A stretch of 64,000 nucleotides of DNA, from NCBI GenBank assembly GCA_013398295.1, contig VZSF01006858.1, positions 496,819 through 560,818 of the forward strand. The letters run 5' to 3'. A model generated the notes under the pieces. It searched no databases. It worked only from the letters and a program-made list of their open reading frames with translations, and was not told the origin of the DNA. Positions 12,531 through 24,541 of this stretch are shown here, in pieces; position 1 is the first letter of the stretch; every line of letters begins with the position of its first letter. This stretch comes from Chionis minor (Eukaryota > Chordata > Aves > Charadriiformes > Chionididae). The translations under genes were made by a program, and so were the position numbers.

Positions 12531-15500
12531 GAGTTTTAGAGGTCGGTGAATTTATTTTAAAAATTCCTATGTTTTTCCTCCTAAATTTAAAGAAATCAAG
12601 TTACCGGACAGCACTGATTTTAAATTCCCAACATTGAAAGGACTGAAAGCTTTTGCAGAAGCTCTTAAAAGTTTATGTTGTTCCTCATTATAACTGCTAA
12701 TACTACATGATTGGCTTGTTAATATAGCTAACTCACCAGCAGCATTCACATTAATTTTCACCTTTTACTATGTAACGGTAGTGCTATTTATTAGCCAGAC
12801 AGACCATTTTTAGTAATGTTATAGGAACAGAGTGTGCATTACACAACAGAACTAGGTTACACCTGCAGCTGACCATTTCTATATTTATGGCTGTCTGACA
12901 TCTGTAATGAATGGCAAATGGAAAATATTTGTTTTTTCTTTGGCTTAGTAATTTTTTTTTTCATGTTTTAAAAATAAAAGTGAAGTGAAATACCTGGCAT
13001 TAATTAGGGGTTTTAAATATCTGTAAGTGTCTTGCCAAGGCGCCCTGGAGAAACAGAACGGATCCTTAGGGCAGTGCACAGGAAAGAAATCGTTAGCCAA
13101 CCTCAACTTTCACTGGAAAACTTGACTGGAAAAGCCCAGATTACATTACAGTTCAATTTGTAATCACATCCAGCCCCTTTCACTTCAAGTCTCAAGTACT
13201 ACAGCCCTTCATTGTTTGGGTATAACTTTAAGATGGGGAATTTACCATGTATTCCCAACAGACGATCAAATGTTTTGCAAACTTTACAACAATCTGGGGG
13301 ACTTTAAAGTCAAATGAAGTTAGGTAATTCATGCTGCAATGTTTTATCTCACAGGTGTCATCTAATTATTATTAACACGGAGAACCTATTTTTTCTCTTC
13401 TCTCCCTCTCACCGGTCATGCAACAGTTTCAGTCACCATACAAAGAAATCCTTTGAAAAAGAAATGACATTCAGGCTGAAATTGTTCCATGCGATTCATA
13501 GTACACAAATCTTATGACTTAGAGATTTGACAATTTCTGTTCAATTGTAGCGGTGGTTATGTTGCTAGTCACTGATAGACCGGACTGAAAAGATACAATT
13601 ATAAAGAATAGTATTTCAACAAAATCAGATCAAATTGCCTGTAACACACTCAAAGATAAAGGAAATACATATTGAAATATGCTTTTCAGAGCATGCAGCA
13701 GTCAGAGCCAAAATGCAGCCATTCAAAATAAAGCTGGAGACATGGACAATAAGTATTCTGAGAACAACAAACCTACTACACAGGCCACGGTTTCCTCCTG
13801 ACTTGGAATTGGATATTTTCATTTTCATTTTATCTTAAAATCCTTGATCAGGTACCAACAAAATGATGCCTGGATTTTAAGGAAAAATCACACTGACTCA
13901 ATTTGCTTGATGTTTGATAGAAAGTCCCAAAATTTGGCCTATAGGCTCTTTTTTATGCTCCGTGGAAGGGGAAAAATCTCACTGTGAAAAAAGCCCTAGT
14001 GAACATGGCTTTCATGAGGAGAAACACAAAGGGTTTTTTATGAAGAACTCTGTTCTTTCTGTGGTGCTACCTTTGGCCAGCTGCAGGTAAATGGATTTCA
14101 GGGCAGCCAGAAGGAAGTTTCTCCATTGTGCTGGAGAGAATCCAAAACACTTGAATTGAATGGAATTTCACATCAGCCCTCCAGTATCAGCTTTTAAAAT
14201 GAATCTTCCAAAGGTCTGTGTTCAGTTTCACTATTCGAAATTACCAAGATATATTCTTCCCAGAGGCAAAACTAGGGGATTTCCCATTCCCACATTCTTC
14301 TGCTATTCAGCAAAGAGCTTTGTAACTTACAGACAGGGCATATATCACCCTCTGTAGAGATTCTGATACTACAGAGATTGTAGGTTAATGTAACCGTTGG
14401 AGTCTTTCAATAACACGGTAATTTGGAAATATGTGAAATGAAAAAGAACAGAACAAAATCTAACTATAAATCCAGCTTAATTGCTCCTCAAAGTTAGTGA
14501 ATATTGTATTTGTCCTCACGCACTTCGTTTTAATGAAAGACATTAACTGGCAATGCCTTGGCTGAATTTTAATTTCAGCTGTTCATAATCTGCATTTTTA
14601 ATGACTGTTTTTAACGTGCACCTTCATCTGAAGAATTTTATTGTTATTCTAATGCGTGGGAAAAGTATCACTTTCCATCAGCTTCCTTTTCAAAACATCA
14701 CATATGTGTTTCCTTTTGGTGTGCCTGCAGCACGGTATGGGGATTTGATAGACAAGGTATTAGCAAGGCTAATCATAATTTAATGAATGGAAACTCTGCC
14801 TTCAGCTCATCCTGACAGGGTTGGTAGTAGGGGTGGTTCTTTTGTTACTTCTTTTTGTTGATGTTGTTGAGGACATTCTTGTGGGTGCAATTAAATTGGT
14901 GCCAAATTACCTGAAATAATTTGTGGTTATTAAACAAACCAGTCTCTGATGTGGAAAGTGCATTGTTCCTTGGCATTCGAGAAGATTGCTTTTTTTTTAA
15001 TTTTTTTTTTTTTTCCACGAGAGATTGTAGTAACTGATCTCTGACAATAATGCTTTGTGTATGTTGCCTCTTGGGTGGTGGAAGAAAAGACTAAGCCGTG
15101 TCACAAAACTGCACATATGATCTACAGCTGGCATGTCACCTTATAACCAAACAAAAATGATCTCATGACTTATAAAAGCTCTTTAAGGAAGCATCACTTG
15201 CAAGGTTAACTATAGTGGTTGACAAAAAAAAATAAGGTGCAAACTATCATCTTATTTCCCTGACACTGAATAATGCAAAAATACAAGATTGTTTGCTCAA
15301 TCTGATTCTCCATTGGATATTTATTTATATTTGCCTTATTTCTAGAACTGGACTTCTAAAATGGCTAATCATTACTATCTGTTATTTCACTGGAACATGA
15401 AACCTTTGCAACTTCACTATCTTTGCATTCAGGCGTTTGACCAATTGTTTTTTTGCAACATAGCTCATTTGTCCAAACCCATGTGTTTTTATAAATGTAG

Positions 15501-15820
15501 AACTGAACTAGTAAATTATACTACCCTTTTCTCATAAAACCTGCCTTTCTTGGTCTTTCAGTGCATAAGGATTCTGTATCTGTACTCTTAAGTATTCTTC
15601 ATCAGTTCTGTATGACAGTCTCTTTATGGTTTCTACTGCTTGGTCTTTTGAGGTTATTTAGCTATCAAATTTTCCTGTTCCCGAGGGTCTTACCACTTCT
15701 AACACATTCAACTGGAGGAATTCTACACTCACCAATTTACATTAGTCAGGGAAAACTGAGGCGTGTCTACATTGGCCAGTCATCCTATATACAGGACTCA
15801 TGTCTTTTCTCATTTGTATT
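12531..15820. other. Unique AT-rich DNA, nothing recognised
   Basis: No gene or RNA is recognisable. A bipartite T tract (14990-14998 and 15001-15014, split by AA) is the only simple repeat of note. Short open frames on both strands have no motif. Confidence 0.55.
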
Positions 15821-15906
15821 AGTCTGAGCCACAAGTAACTCAATCAATATCAATGGCATGAAGTCAACATAAAACTGACATAAGCGAGAGAAGAACCAAA
15901 AGTCTG
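15821..15906. mobile_element. Ancient palindromic MITE-like element
   Basis: The left end GTCTGAGCCACAAG and right end GAGAGAAGAACCAAAAGTCTG read as a worn inverted repeat. Between them is a diverged core with ATCAATGGCATGAAGTCAA. This resembles the non-autonomous amniote elements with a core of CATTGAAGTCAATGG and termini of the GGGCCTGATTCTG type. No transposase is present. The assignment rests on remembered family resemblance. Confidence 0.4.
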
Positions 15907-16794
15907 TGTTATCCTGTGGTATTTCTGGGACAACTTCATTAGCATCAGTTACTTGAACCAGGTTTACACTAGGGCAAAAGAAACTTTAAAAAATACCCCA
16001 CTCTAACACATTTGACTGCTTGACAAAATTAACTGCAGAATCCCAGCTAGTTTGTCAGGTTTTTTTGACATTTCCCATAGGAAGTATCCATTTTAACGCA
16101 GTCAGTACCTTTCCTAGACACTTGTCAATCTGTTTGGCCAAACAACATTTACACAGTCAGCAAATTAAGACATAAAAGAAGCTAATCAGGACATCTCCAG
16201 GTACTTTCTTTCCACAAACAACGTACAATGCTTAATTTCCTACCAGGAAATTATAGCATCTACTGAGATTTCAAGATCTGATTAGTTTCTGAGGCTCAGG
16301 TTTTTTAAAAACCTGTAATTCAAAATAAAGATATAAACATTACAGCCACCCTATGCCTACAATCTGGAGAAACCTGGTTACTGCAGTCCCTCTGGGGAAA
16401 GAATGGGACCCTTTAGATTTTTACTGATAAGGTATGAATAACATTCTCATAAAGCTCAAAGATTGCCCAGATATACACATTTAAAATAATTATGGTAATT
16501 AAGTAGAGTTGCAAGCACCTATAGCTCCAGGCAACACCAGTTAAATGTAAAGAGAAAACATCTTCTGCATATGTTTGTGATTTATGTAATTACATGCTTC
16601 TACAAGCTACACACCATTCACTGGCAAAGAGCCATCTCTTCTTTCATTACAATTTAGCCACAGAAAGTAACATACTTCATCTGTTTGAAAACTGCCACTT
16701 AATAATGCCACCGAGGATGTATACAACAACACTGGGGAGTGAATGTGAAAAAATTAAATGTCATTTCATTGTGTGCATTAAAAATAGCCTTTGT
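15907..16794. other. Unique DNA between two MITE-like remnants
   Basis: I see no gene or named repeat. The open frame at 16594-16824 (plus) runs into the neighbouring repeat and has no motif. Confidence 0.5.
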
Positions 16795-16879
16795 GGGCCT
16801 GTTTCTGACGTAAATCACAAATGACTCCATTTTAGACAACTAAATTACACCTTATGTCAGTGAGAAATGAATAAAACCC
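16795..16879. mobile_element. Ancient palindromic MITE-like element
   Basis: The left end is GGGCCTGTTTCTGACGTAAA and the right end GTGAGAAATGAATAAAACCC. The reverse complement of the right end starts GGGTTTTATTCATTT, so the termini are imperfect inverted repeats. Internal ATGACTCCATTTTAGA and AAATTACACC recall the ACTCCATTGAAGTCAATGG / TTACACC core of this family. It is non-autonomous and much diverged, so it is an old insertion. Confidence 0.5.
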
Positions 16880-19544
16880 AAGGTGTGTTTCGTGTATGAG
16901 ATTACGTGTTTGCTCTTGAGAATTACTGTTTTTCTGAATGTAGTAATTTTTGAAAATTAATCTGTACTGGGCCATTCAGGGGCAAGTCCTTACCAAATCC
17001 AGTGAGAGGAGAGCAAATTAAAGTGTTACCTGAACAAAAATGTATTCAGAACTCAAGAATTCTCCCCAGTGCACAGGCTTCCCTCTGCCAACAGAAGCGC
17101 AGACAAAGGACTTACCTAATATTTCTGAGATCCGGCCTCCGGCCTCCCCTCACACCCTCACTAGAAACTTTTAGCCAAGCTTCAATTAACATTTTCAAGA
17201 AGTTAAAAGGGAAAAAGAAAAGGTAAATTTTTTTTTTCACATTTCATCAGACTTTCAGATCTATTACTACTCAAAATCACGCTACAGTCCGTGGGATCAC
17301 TTGTCCAACTATGTTTTTCTTCAGAATAAAGAGCATCAGACTGTCGTTCTTTTTTATACAGTGTTTCCTCACCCTAACTAGTTTCACCAGACACAACTGA
17401 TTTTGCAAGTTCTTTGTAAAGCCTAGTTTATTTGTTTGCATGAAAAAGATACACTAACTACAAGACACTGTCCCAACAGAACAATGGGAATGCAAATGAG
17501 AGAAAATGTTTGGTTACTAGAGACATACTTGTAAGAAAAACTGCTGTGCCTGTAAAATTGCATACAATTTATATTAAATATGATATTCTGCTTATGCAGT
17601 TGCTTTTCCATTCAGGTGTGCAATTGTGTCTTGAACTATTTCACGTTTTAAATAACATAAAACACCAAAGTTGCCATTATTGATAATATTTCTAAGTATG
17701 CTCTACTGTCCATGAAATAGCATCTAAAGACATAGTTAAGAGATACACTATACACAAAATTTACTGCACACATACTCTATACTACAGTGGGATATCCGAG
17801 ACGTGAGTTGAAAACACATTTCTGCTGAGCTAGAAAATATACAGTAAGACATGAATATTTGTCCTTTCCACAACTCTTTCATTCCAATGCTAATATGCTA
17901 TTATTTGTAATGTACTTTCTGGCTTTTCACTGAATCTGTAAAGGATTCCAGATTAAGATCTTTTGATTTATTTTTTTTACTTCATTCTCTGTCCCCACCC
18001 GACTGCTGGATGCAAGGAAGCTTAGCGCTTAGGGCATTGAAAGGCAGGGTTCCCTGCCCCTCTTGAAAGACAGCTATCTGGATCTACCCCTCTGAAAACC
18101 CTCTTCTGTTCTCACCACTAAAGTCCAAAACAGCTCTATGGAGTCAACCTGTCTCTTCCACTCATGCAATAAAGTTATTCTTTTATAAAGTATAGTATCT
18201 TCAAGAGAGAATAATGTGAAAAATTCCCTGCACAATTGTCAGTAGTTTCCAGGCTAGCATATTTACCTATGCTGGGAAGAACCACGCCTCAGTCCTTGCT
18301 CCAAATCACCATGATCCAAGACCCTCGTCTGAATCTTGCGTATATCGGGACCAGGCACTTCTGACCAGAATTTACACATTATCATGGGAGGGAAAAAAAT
18401 GAAACAAAACCAAACAACCAAAAATCACAAAACAAATCCACCTTCAGTTAAGGCAATTTCTTAAAAGATTTTCTTTATTCCTTCGACTCTTAGATACTTC
18501 CCCAAATCTGGACGCGGTCAGAGGGAAAAGATCCAATAAGGAGGTGGTGCTGCCTTCCTTATTTTAGCCAACAGATGGATGGACAGCAGCCAAGAGGGCA
18601 AAGCAGAAAGAGATGCAATAACCTGGCCTCAGAGAGGCCTCATTTGAGGAAGATGCTGAAAGCCATGTGAAAGCAGCAGTGGAGGGGTGGGCTGTAGCTC
18701 ATGGGCCACAGGCCACATACCAAGACCCAACATTGGGCAGACAAACTTTTGCTTGAAGTGCTCAGGATCAGGTGTAGGCATAGGCGTTACTGTTATAGTC
18801 ATGTCCCCATCCCATGCTGATCTTAGAAAGTTAGACTAGAAACAAATTAGGCTACACCACTCTGCAAATTTTAGATCAAAATCATAAACTATAAGCGAGA
18901 TGACCCAAGGCTAAACCATTTGGTAGCAAGAACTATCTTTTCCTTTGTATGTTTGTGCAGTACAATATAGCTGTAATCTGTGACTGAGCTTTTAAGGCAT
19001 CAATACAGTAAAAGAGTAATTGAAGGTCAAAACAAATTTAATTGTAGTCAAGTCTGTGCTTGGCATAGTTGTGTTCCTTACCTGCTAGCCCACAGAACAT
19101 GATCTGTTACTTAAAATTTCTGGCACTGTGTAAGGGCTCAGATGTACCAGCAATACCTGCTCTTCCCTGTGGCACTGCAAGCAAGACACCACTCATGCTA
19201 GAAGGACAGAAGGATGTGGTGTATCCAGTAGTTGTGGCAACACCATGCAGCACAGTCATGTTATGTCTGCAAATTGCCACCTTAAAACCTGTGGAAAAAG
19301 AAGAATTGAGGATGCGATGTTCAAAAATAAAAAGAGAATTAGGAACGTAATAAGATTTAGGTGCTTAACACTCTTAAGCCCTTACGAAAGTTATAGCTAA
19401 GAATAAAGCTTTGTGACACACTTCTCTAGATTTGTGAGAGAAAATGATGAAGCAGTAGTAAAATCATGACAGGCCAACACATCCATAAATATCCCGGGCA
19501 CTTCCTAACACAGCCATTTCTATTTCCAACTTGCGGGGAAGTTT
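16880..19544. other. Unique AT-rich DNA, nothing recognised
   Basis: No supportable gene, RNA or repeat. A short T run lies at about 17229-17238. Confidence 0.5.
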
Positions 19545-19612
19545 CTAGATGAGGAGACTGGAGCCTGTAAGGTGAAGTAAAACTCAGTGTGTTTCAGCTG
19601 GCATCCAACTTG
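19545..19612 (+). mobile_element. Possible MIR-like SINE core
   Basis: AGATGAGGAGACTGGAGCC, followed by AGGTGAAGTAA, recalls the MIR consensus region AGATGAGGAAACTGAGGC...GTTAAGTAACTTGC. The flanks are too diverged for me to extend it, so this is a tentative call. Confidence 0.3.
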
Positions 19613-20708
19613 CACGCGTTGGCCAGCAAAGACTCCCAAGGCTGGAGCTCATGGACACAAAGTGACCTATTATTTTCTTAGTGGAGACCACTTGGCTTTT
19701 GGATTTTGACTCCAGGAGAGAATAAGGGTCTGGTAACCTTGAGGGCACATTGCAATGGCAAGAGAAAGGCAGTGCTTTATTTTTCCTTTTCTTTTTGACT
19801 TTGGTCTGCTATAGCTTTTAACCAAATCTCTGGGGATCTGAGTAATACGGGACTTTCTGTAAATTAAGAAAGTAGATAAACAGCCTTTTAAAAAGGCATT
19901 TCCCCATCATTCTTTCTAAAGGAAAGCAGGTGTTTGGCTCAAAGGGACTTGTTCTCTTGATAGCGCAGTAGGAGGGTAAAAACTGCATTGTCCCCTAAAG
20001 CAAAAATAAATAACTTCAGAAAACATGAGAACTGAGCCCTTGGTGAGGAGGTGAAATGGGTGTCCACCTTCTTGAACTAATTTATAACACCAAAGATGTC
20101 AAGTGACATGCTGAATGAAGAAATGATTTGTGGCTGAGAAAAGCTTTGCAGAGATCCCAGAGGCTTGGCCAAAGGCAACTTTATCCTGATAGAAGTGATC
20201 GACTGCCAAACTAAAGAGTACTGTTAACAATCTCATCTGGGAAAAGGGGGAGAGATGCATTTTCCAACTGTGGACCCAGTTATCCGTAGCTGTTGCCAGA
20301 TTGTGCAGCCAGGATGAATGCACGCCAAGCATTTAGCCTATTCACTGGGTGCCCTTTGGAAGGACACATAAATCTTAAGGAAAGGTTTCAGTACTTTAAA
20401 TACATCACAAACAAAATAGTATCAGCAGTCCAACTTTAGAAAGCATGCAACAAACCGGCATCTAGCTCTTCAGGCACTTGGCACCAAGTAATATTTTACA
20501 CAGAGTTTGTTCAGGACTCGTACCCATGTGCATACTTATCTGCAAAGCTTACTCCCCCCTTCTTATTCTTCTAAGAACTCTAGTTTGCACGATCAGAGCT
20601 TGTAATTCTCCTGGCAGAGGCAATGCCATAGCCAGTTTGTACAACTTACAGCAAGCCAGCTTGCACATTAGATTGGTGGTTACCACTTGCAGTGAGATTG
20701 CCACATTT
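19613..20708. other. Unique DNA, nothing recognised
   Basis: It contains a short perfect palindrome GCCTTTTAAAAAGGC (19884-19898) but no gene. Open frames at 20099-20332 and 20478-20771 have no motif. Confidence 0.5.
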
Positions 20709-20776
20709 GGGGCCAGATCCACAGAGCATGCAACTAGGCGGCTACACTGCCTTTATGTCAGCAGTGGATGAGCCTG
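20709..20776. mobile_element. Ancient palindromic MITE-like element
   Basis: It starts GGGGCCAGATCCACAGA and ends TATGTCAGCAGTGGATGAGCC. The second is roughly the reverse complement of the first (TCTGTGGATCTGGCCCC), so the element is a worn inverted repeat of about 68 bp. The termini resemble the GGGCCAGATCC...ACCAGCTGAGGATCTGGCC type. It is shorter than the related candidates at 15821 and 16795. Confidence 0.4.
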
Positions 20777-22389
20777 TTGGGTCAAGGCTGTGTGATGCTT
20801 TGTGTCATCCCCAGGCCCTCCTGCAATTAGAAAAGCAAAGAGGTATTGCAACACGGCATAGAAACACATCCTGCAATTCAGGTTGCAAGGCGTGGGCAAA
20901 AGATGTCAGTAGTGATATAAAATTGACAGTTGTGAGATGTGGTGATTCTCTATCTATTGCAAAAAATAAATTAACAAGTTAATATTCCAAAGTTAAGGAT
21001 CTAACCATTCCGGTTTACAGGGCTATAATTCAGCCTAGGGTAACATGTTGCACACCAGAGGAATTTAGCCTTTGACCTGATTAGATGCTAGAATCATCCA
21101 GTTCCATTCTACGTGTGAAACTTCACACAGCTCTAATTATCGAAGCCCTCAAGAAAAGGCCAGAGGTGCTACAGAGCTGGCAGGTGTTAAAAAAAGTCAG
21201 AGGTATCTGCTCCTTATATTACTCTCTGCCTCCTGAGAAACAATAAGTCAGAAATCATATACATGGGAAGACTTTCTAAAGGTGAAAGGCAGAGGAAAGA
21301 GAAATTTGATGTCTAAATCCTATCTGTGTCTATGAAAATCCCCCCTTTGTCTAGAGTTAACAAAGCACTTGAAAACTTAATGAAACATAGATTTTAATTA
21401 TGATATTTGGGAAATTACTCACAAAGATCTTGTTATTGCTGTTGAGAGCAGCTCATTTTCTAATGATGTTGAACAATAGCACACAGAAAGGTGATTAATA
21501 TGAATGTTAGTATAGGATGAAAGAAAAGCTCAGAATTAAATGCACTCAGGTCAAGAAACACCAAACAAACTCCATACAAAGATGCCAAACATCTCGTACC
21601 ACTGTTTTGGTACCACACAACTAGAGAATAATAAATGTAGTCCCTGTATTTCAGAATGGGAAAAGAGTGATCTGAGCAATCTCGTGTTCCATCCTGGGCT
21701 GTTATTCAATAACATACAAGAACCTAGGAAGAAGTAGTAAGGTTAAAGTAAAGACCATTCAAGATAAAAGGAAAACAGAATAAAACACGCCTGAGGTATG
21801 CCGAAGGTATGCCTTGCACTAGATGCAACTACATTACCACATGAAGAAGGAAACCATCTGGTTTTCAGAAAGTCACTGGGTGTGTTTCCAGAAGAAGAAA
21901 TTAGTTTAAATATGGAAAAGGTGAATATATAGTATATTTTAATAGGTATAAGAAACCAAATGACATCTGGTCACATCAAAAAGACAACTGAAGGACTGGA
22001 AGAATGTATTTAATGCTTTCAGTAATGACTTTGGTAACAATCAATAGAAGTGATCTAATGAAAGTTAGCGATCACATGAAGCAGGGGAGCCCTGCCCATG
22101 CTGAAGAAACAGGAGTATTGCACAGGTCTGAACTTAACAGAATTCAGCTGCATAGACTGCAAGGCTATCAGCAAGGGGAAAACAGAATTTCTGCTAAAAG
22201 CTCAATGAATTAGGCAACAAAGGAGGAAAATGAATATGGTATTTTATTTTATCACAGTCGGTGCTTAAAAAGGCAAATGCAACCTCACACAGCTTCAGGC
22301 AAAGTAGAAAAGGGAATTGCTGAAACTACTGCACCATGCCCTAGTACTAATTCACCTGAGGCTGTGCACATAAATTCTCATAACTGACA
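20777..22389. other. Unique AT-rich DNA, nothing recognised
   Basis: I found no gene or clear repeat. The last few hundred bases may belong to the L3/CR1-like relic that follows, but I could not align them. Confidence 0.45.
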
Positions 22390-22715
22390 TTCAAGAAAGG
22401 TAAAAGTCTTGAAAATGTACAAAGAAGGACTACTCAGATAAGAGGAATGGGTAGCCTCTCTTACAAGAGAAAATTGAGGGAACTTGGCTTATTTGCTTAG
22501 CAAAATGTAGGCCAAAAACAAATGGGCTCCATTATTTTATCTGTGCTAGTCAGCACAGACAGCAACGAGTTCAGCACAGCCATCAGTGCGACTGAAAACT
22601 AGGAGAAAATTTACAACTGTCATAGCAGTGTGCTTCTGGTATCACTTTCTAGTAGGGCTGCGAAGGCAAGAAGCTGCCTGGTTTAAGATGAAGGACATTA
22701 GATTTATAAACAGGA
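22390..22715 (+). mobile_element. Ancient CR1/L3-type LINE 3' relic
   Basis: The stretch from 22420 (TGTACAAAGAAGGACTACTC, then AGATAAGAGG, later TACAAGAGAAAATTGAGGGA followed by ACTTGGCTTATTTGCTTAGC) follows the order of the L3/CR1 3' region. There GTACAAAG, a TACTCAG-like word, a YATGAGGAGAGATTAAA-like word and CTGGGACTGTTCAGC occur in sequence. A later segment, CCTGGTTTAAGATGAAGGAC, matches the GCAGGTTTAAGACAAACAAA position. It is heavily mutated and 5'-truncated, with no reverse-transcriptase frame left. Confidence 0.45.
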
Positions 22716-23055
22716 TTACAGTGATGCAGTTGTCTGCCACAGCAAGGGAGTTGGGTCAGCGAGCCCGAACTCTCGCTTTTGTTGGAGTTTTCTGATAATC
22801 AGATTCTCAGACCGCACGCAGTGCTGTGGTCTGCAATCAGCAGCTACGGCACCGAGTGTCACTGCAGCTACCCAACGCGCCAGGACAGATGCCGGAGAAG
22901 TCCAGAAACAGAGCAAATCTCTAATGTAACTCAATACACATTGGATCACAGCATCTGAAGCCAGGCGCCCAACTGTATTTGTTGATACAAATTGAACACA
23001 CATAGTTCTCATGGACTTTGGCTGCACTGTAAAGATTCGTGCAAAGCTGTTTCCT

Positions 23056-23195
23056 TCACTCATTCTGATTTATTTTCCCTTCCTCGCTTTCCTCTTCCAT
23101 CATTTTAGCCAGATCTTTTAATTCCACATTATCAGTAGCGCCAGTTTTTCTTTTGATTTCATAATAGAGGTCATCATTTTCCTCTGGCATAAGAG
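23056..23195 (-). other. Candidate coding exon (44 codons), gene unknown
   Basis: On the minus strand a pyrimidine-rich run is followed by an AG at 23196-23197. An open frame then starts, with a Met codon at 23188-23190 and a stop at 23056-23058. The peptide begins MPEENDDLYYEIKRKTGA and continues with NVELKDLAKMMEEESEEG. It is acidic, hydrophilic and helix-prone, unlike most chance frames here. A usable GT donor overlaps the stop (exon end near 23060), so it could be an internal exon of about 136 bp or a last exon. An in-frame TAA spans the acceptor, so the frame opens exactly there. I do not recognise the protein. The frame is short enough to arise by chance. Confidence 0.3.
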
Positions 23196-24482
23196 CTTAG
23201 AAATAATGAAGGACAAAAGGAGAAAGTTCAGTACCGAAACCAATATGCAGAACAAACATCTAAGCAATGTGATTTGTCAGCTCTTAAAGCTGACTCAAAC
23301 TGTATTGTTGAGCATTGGAAGGTGGTGCATTGAAAGACATTCTGATACTAGGAATTATTCTTCATACTGATACGTGAAAAATGTTGTGATTATGTCATTT
23401 TATAAGTATTCATCTAACTAAACTGCTGTTTCATGGCCTGAGTGGAACAAATCTATGAATTCTAGCTCTATTTTTCCCAGTCTACCCTAGCAGGCATACA
23501 AACTTATTGAGGAAAACAACAGATACAAAATGCAGTGCCATGACCTTCATTACAAACAGAGCAGCCTGAATAATTTTGTTCTCTTCCACTTCTTCCAGGA
23601 CCCAAAAAAGCCCTGCTGAAAGGAGCTGATGCATTGTGCTGCCTGTGCTTTTCATAAAACTTCCTAGCAGGAATGAATGAGGGAAAAGAATGTTCAGGGT
23701 TTGTTTGGTTCCAAGTATGAACCAGAGGTCCTGCTAAACTAGAGGCACAAATCTTGATCCAGTTATTCGCTTTAACCATTGGTTACATATGATCCCAGAG
23801 AATTAGTATGATGCAAAGTTAAAGGGGCTTAGCTTAATTATGTTTTCAAAACTGTCACAGCCTTTGAAATGTCACTGTTTTATTCAAAGAGAGGATTAAG
23901 GAAAAGTTACTATTCTTTGTACTGTTTTAAATACACTGGAAAGCTGCTTCAAAGCATCAAAACGCTGCCTCAAGCCCCCTGCTCTGTTTTATATCCCACA
24001 GAACTGTCCTAAGGTCCTTTGTAAATACATACTTTGTAAATACTTGTATGATAAAGAGCAAGCAATGAAATAAGACACTTGTTCCCAGTGATATTATTTG
24101 CTATTTATAAAAGTGGCATTATTACTTTTACAATTTACATAGCCTTTGTAGAGAAGTGGACTTCATTTCCTAAGAGTGACAAGTAAAGATAGAGAGCAAT
24201 CAACAGCAACATGAAGTTATTTGGAGGATATTGTAAAAAAAAGCTTTCTTGATAATTATCATATGACCCCAGGTTAAATTGAGGTTTCCTAAGCACATCT
24301 GGGTTGTTTGGACTCACTAGTTAACATAAACGTCATAAACACTATCTGGCTTAGGATGATCTAGTAACTTGCTGCTTACATCTTCAGAATGAAATACAAA
24401 GACAGCGTATGCGGTAAAAGAAAACACAAGTGGAGTCAGAAGTAGTGAAGAAGACAAGTTGCATTTTCAGAATTTATGCTTC
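23196..24482. other. Unique DNA, nothing else recognised
   Basis: It has no gene or named transposon. It holds the small tandem duplication listed at 24017-24046. Minus-strand frames at 23504-23779 and 24135-24317 show no motif. Confidence 0.5.
24017..24046. repeat. 15-bp tandem duplication
   Basis: Two adjacent copies of a 15-base unit, CTTTGTAAATACATA and CTTTGTAAATACTTG. They differ only in the last three bases. Confidence 0.75.
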
Positions 24483-24541
24483 TGGAAAATGCGTAGAATT
24501 TTCTACTATCTAGCCAATTAAGAAAATTCTACATTTTTCCA
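24483..24541. repeat. Well-paired inverted repeat (hairpin)
   Basis: The left arm (24483-24504) contains TGGAAAATGCGTAGAATTTT. The right arm (24521-24541) reads back as TGGAAAAATGTAGAATTTTC. They pair over about 20 bases with one small internal bulge, around a 16-base loop (24505-24520). This could be a short inverted-repeat transposon, a structured RNA or microRNA-like precursor, or a cruciform-prone site. The arm sequence is not a microRNA I know. Confidence 0.6.
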
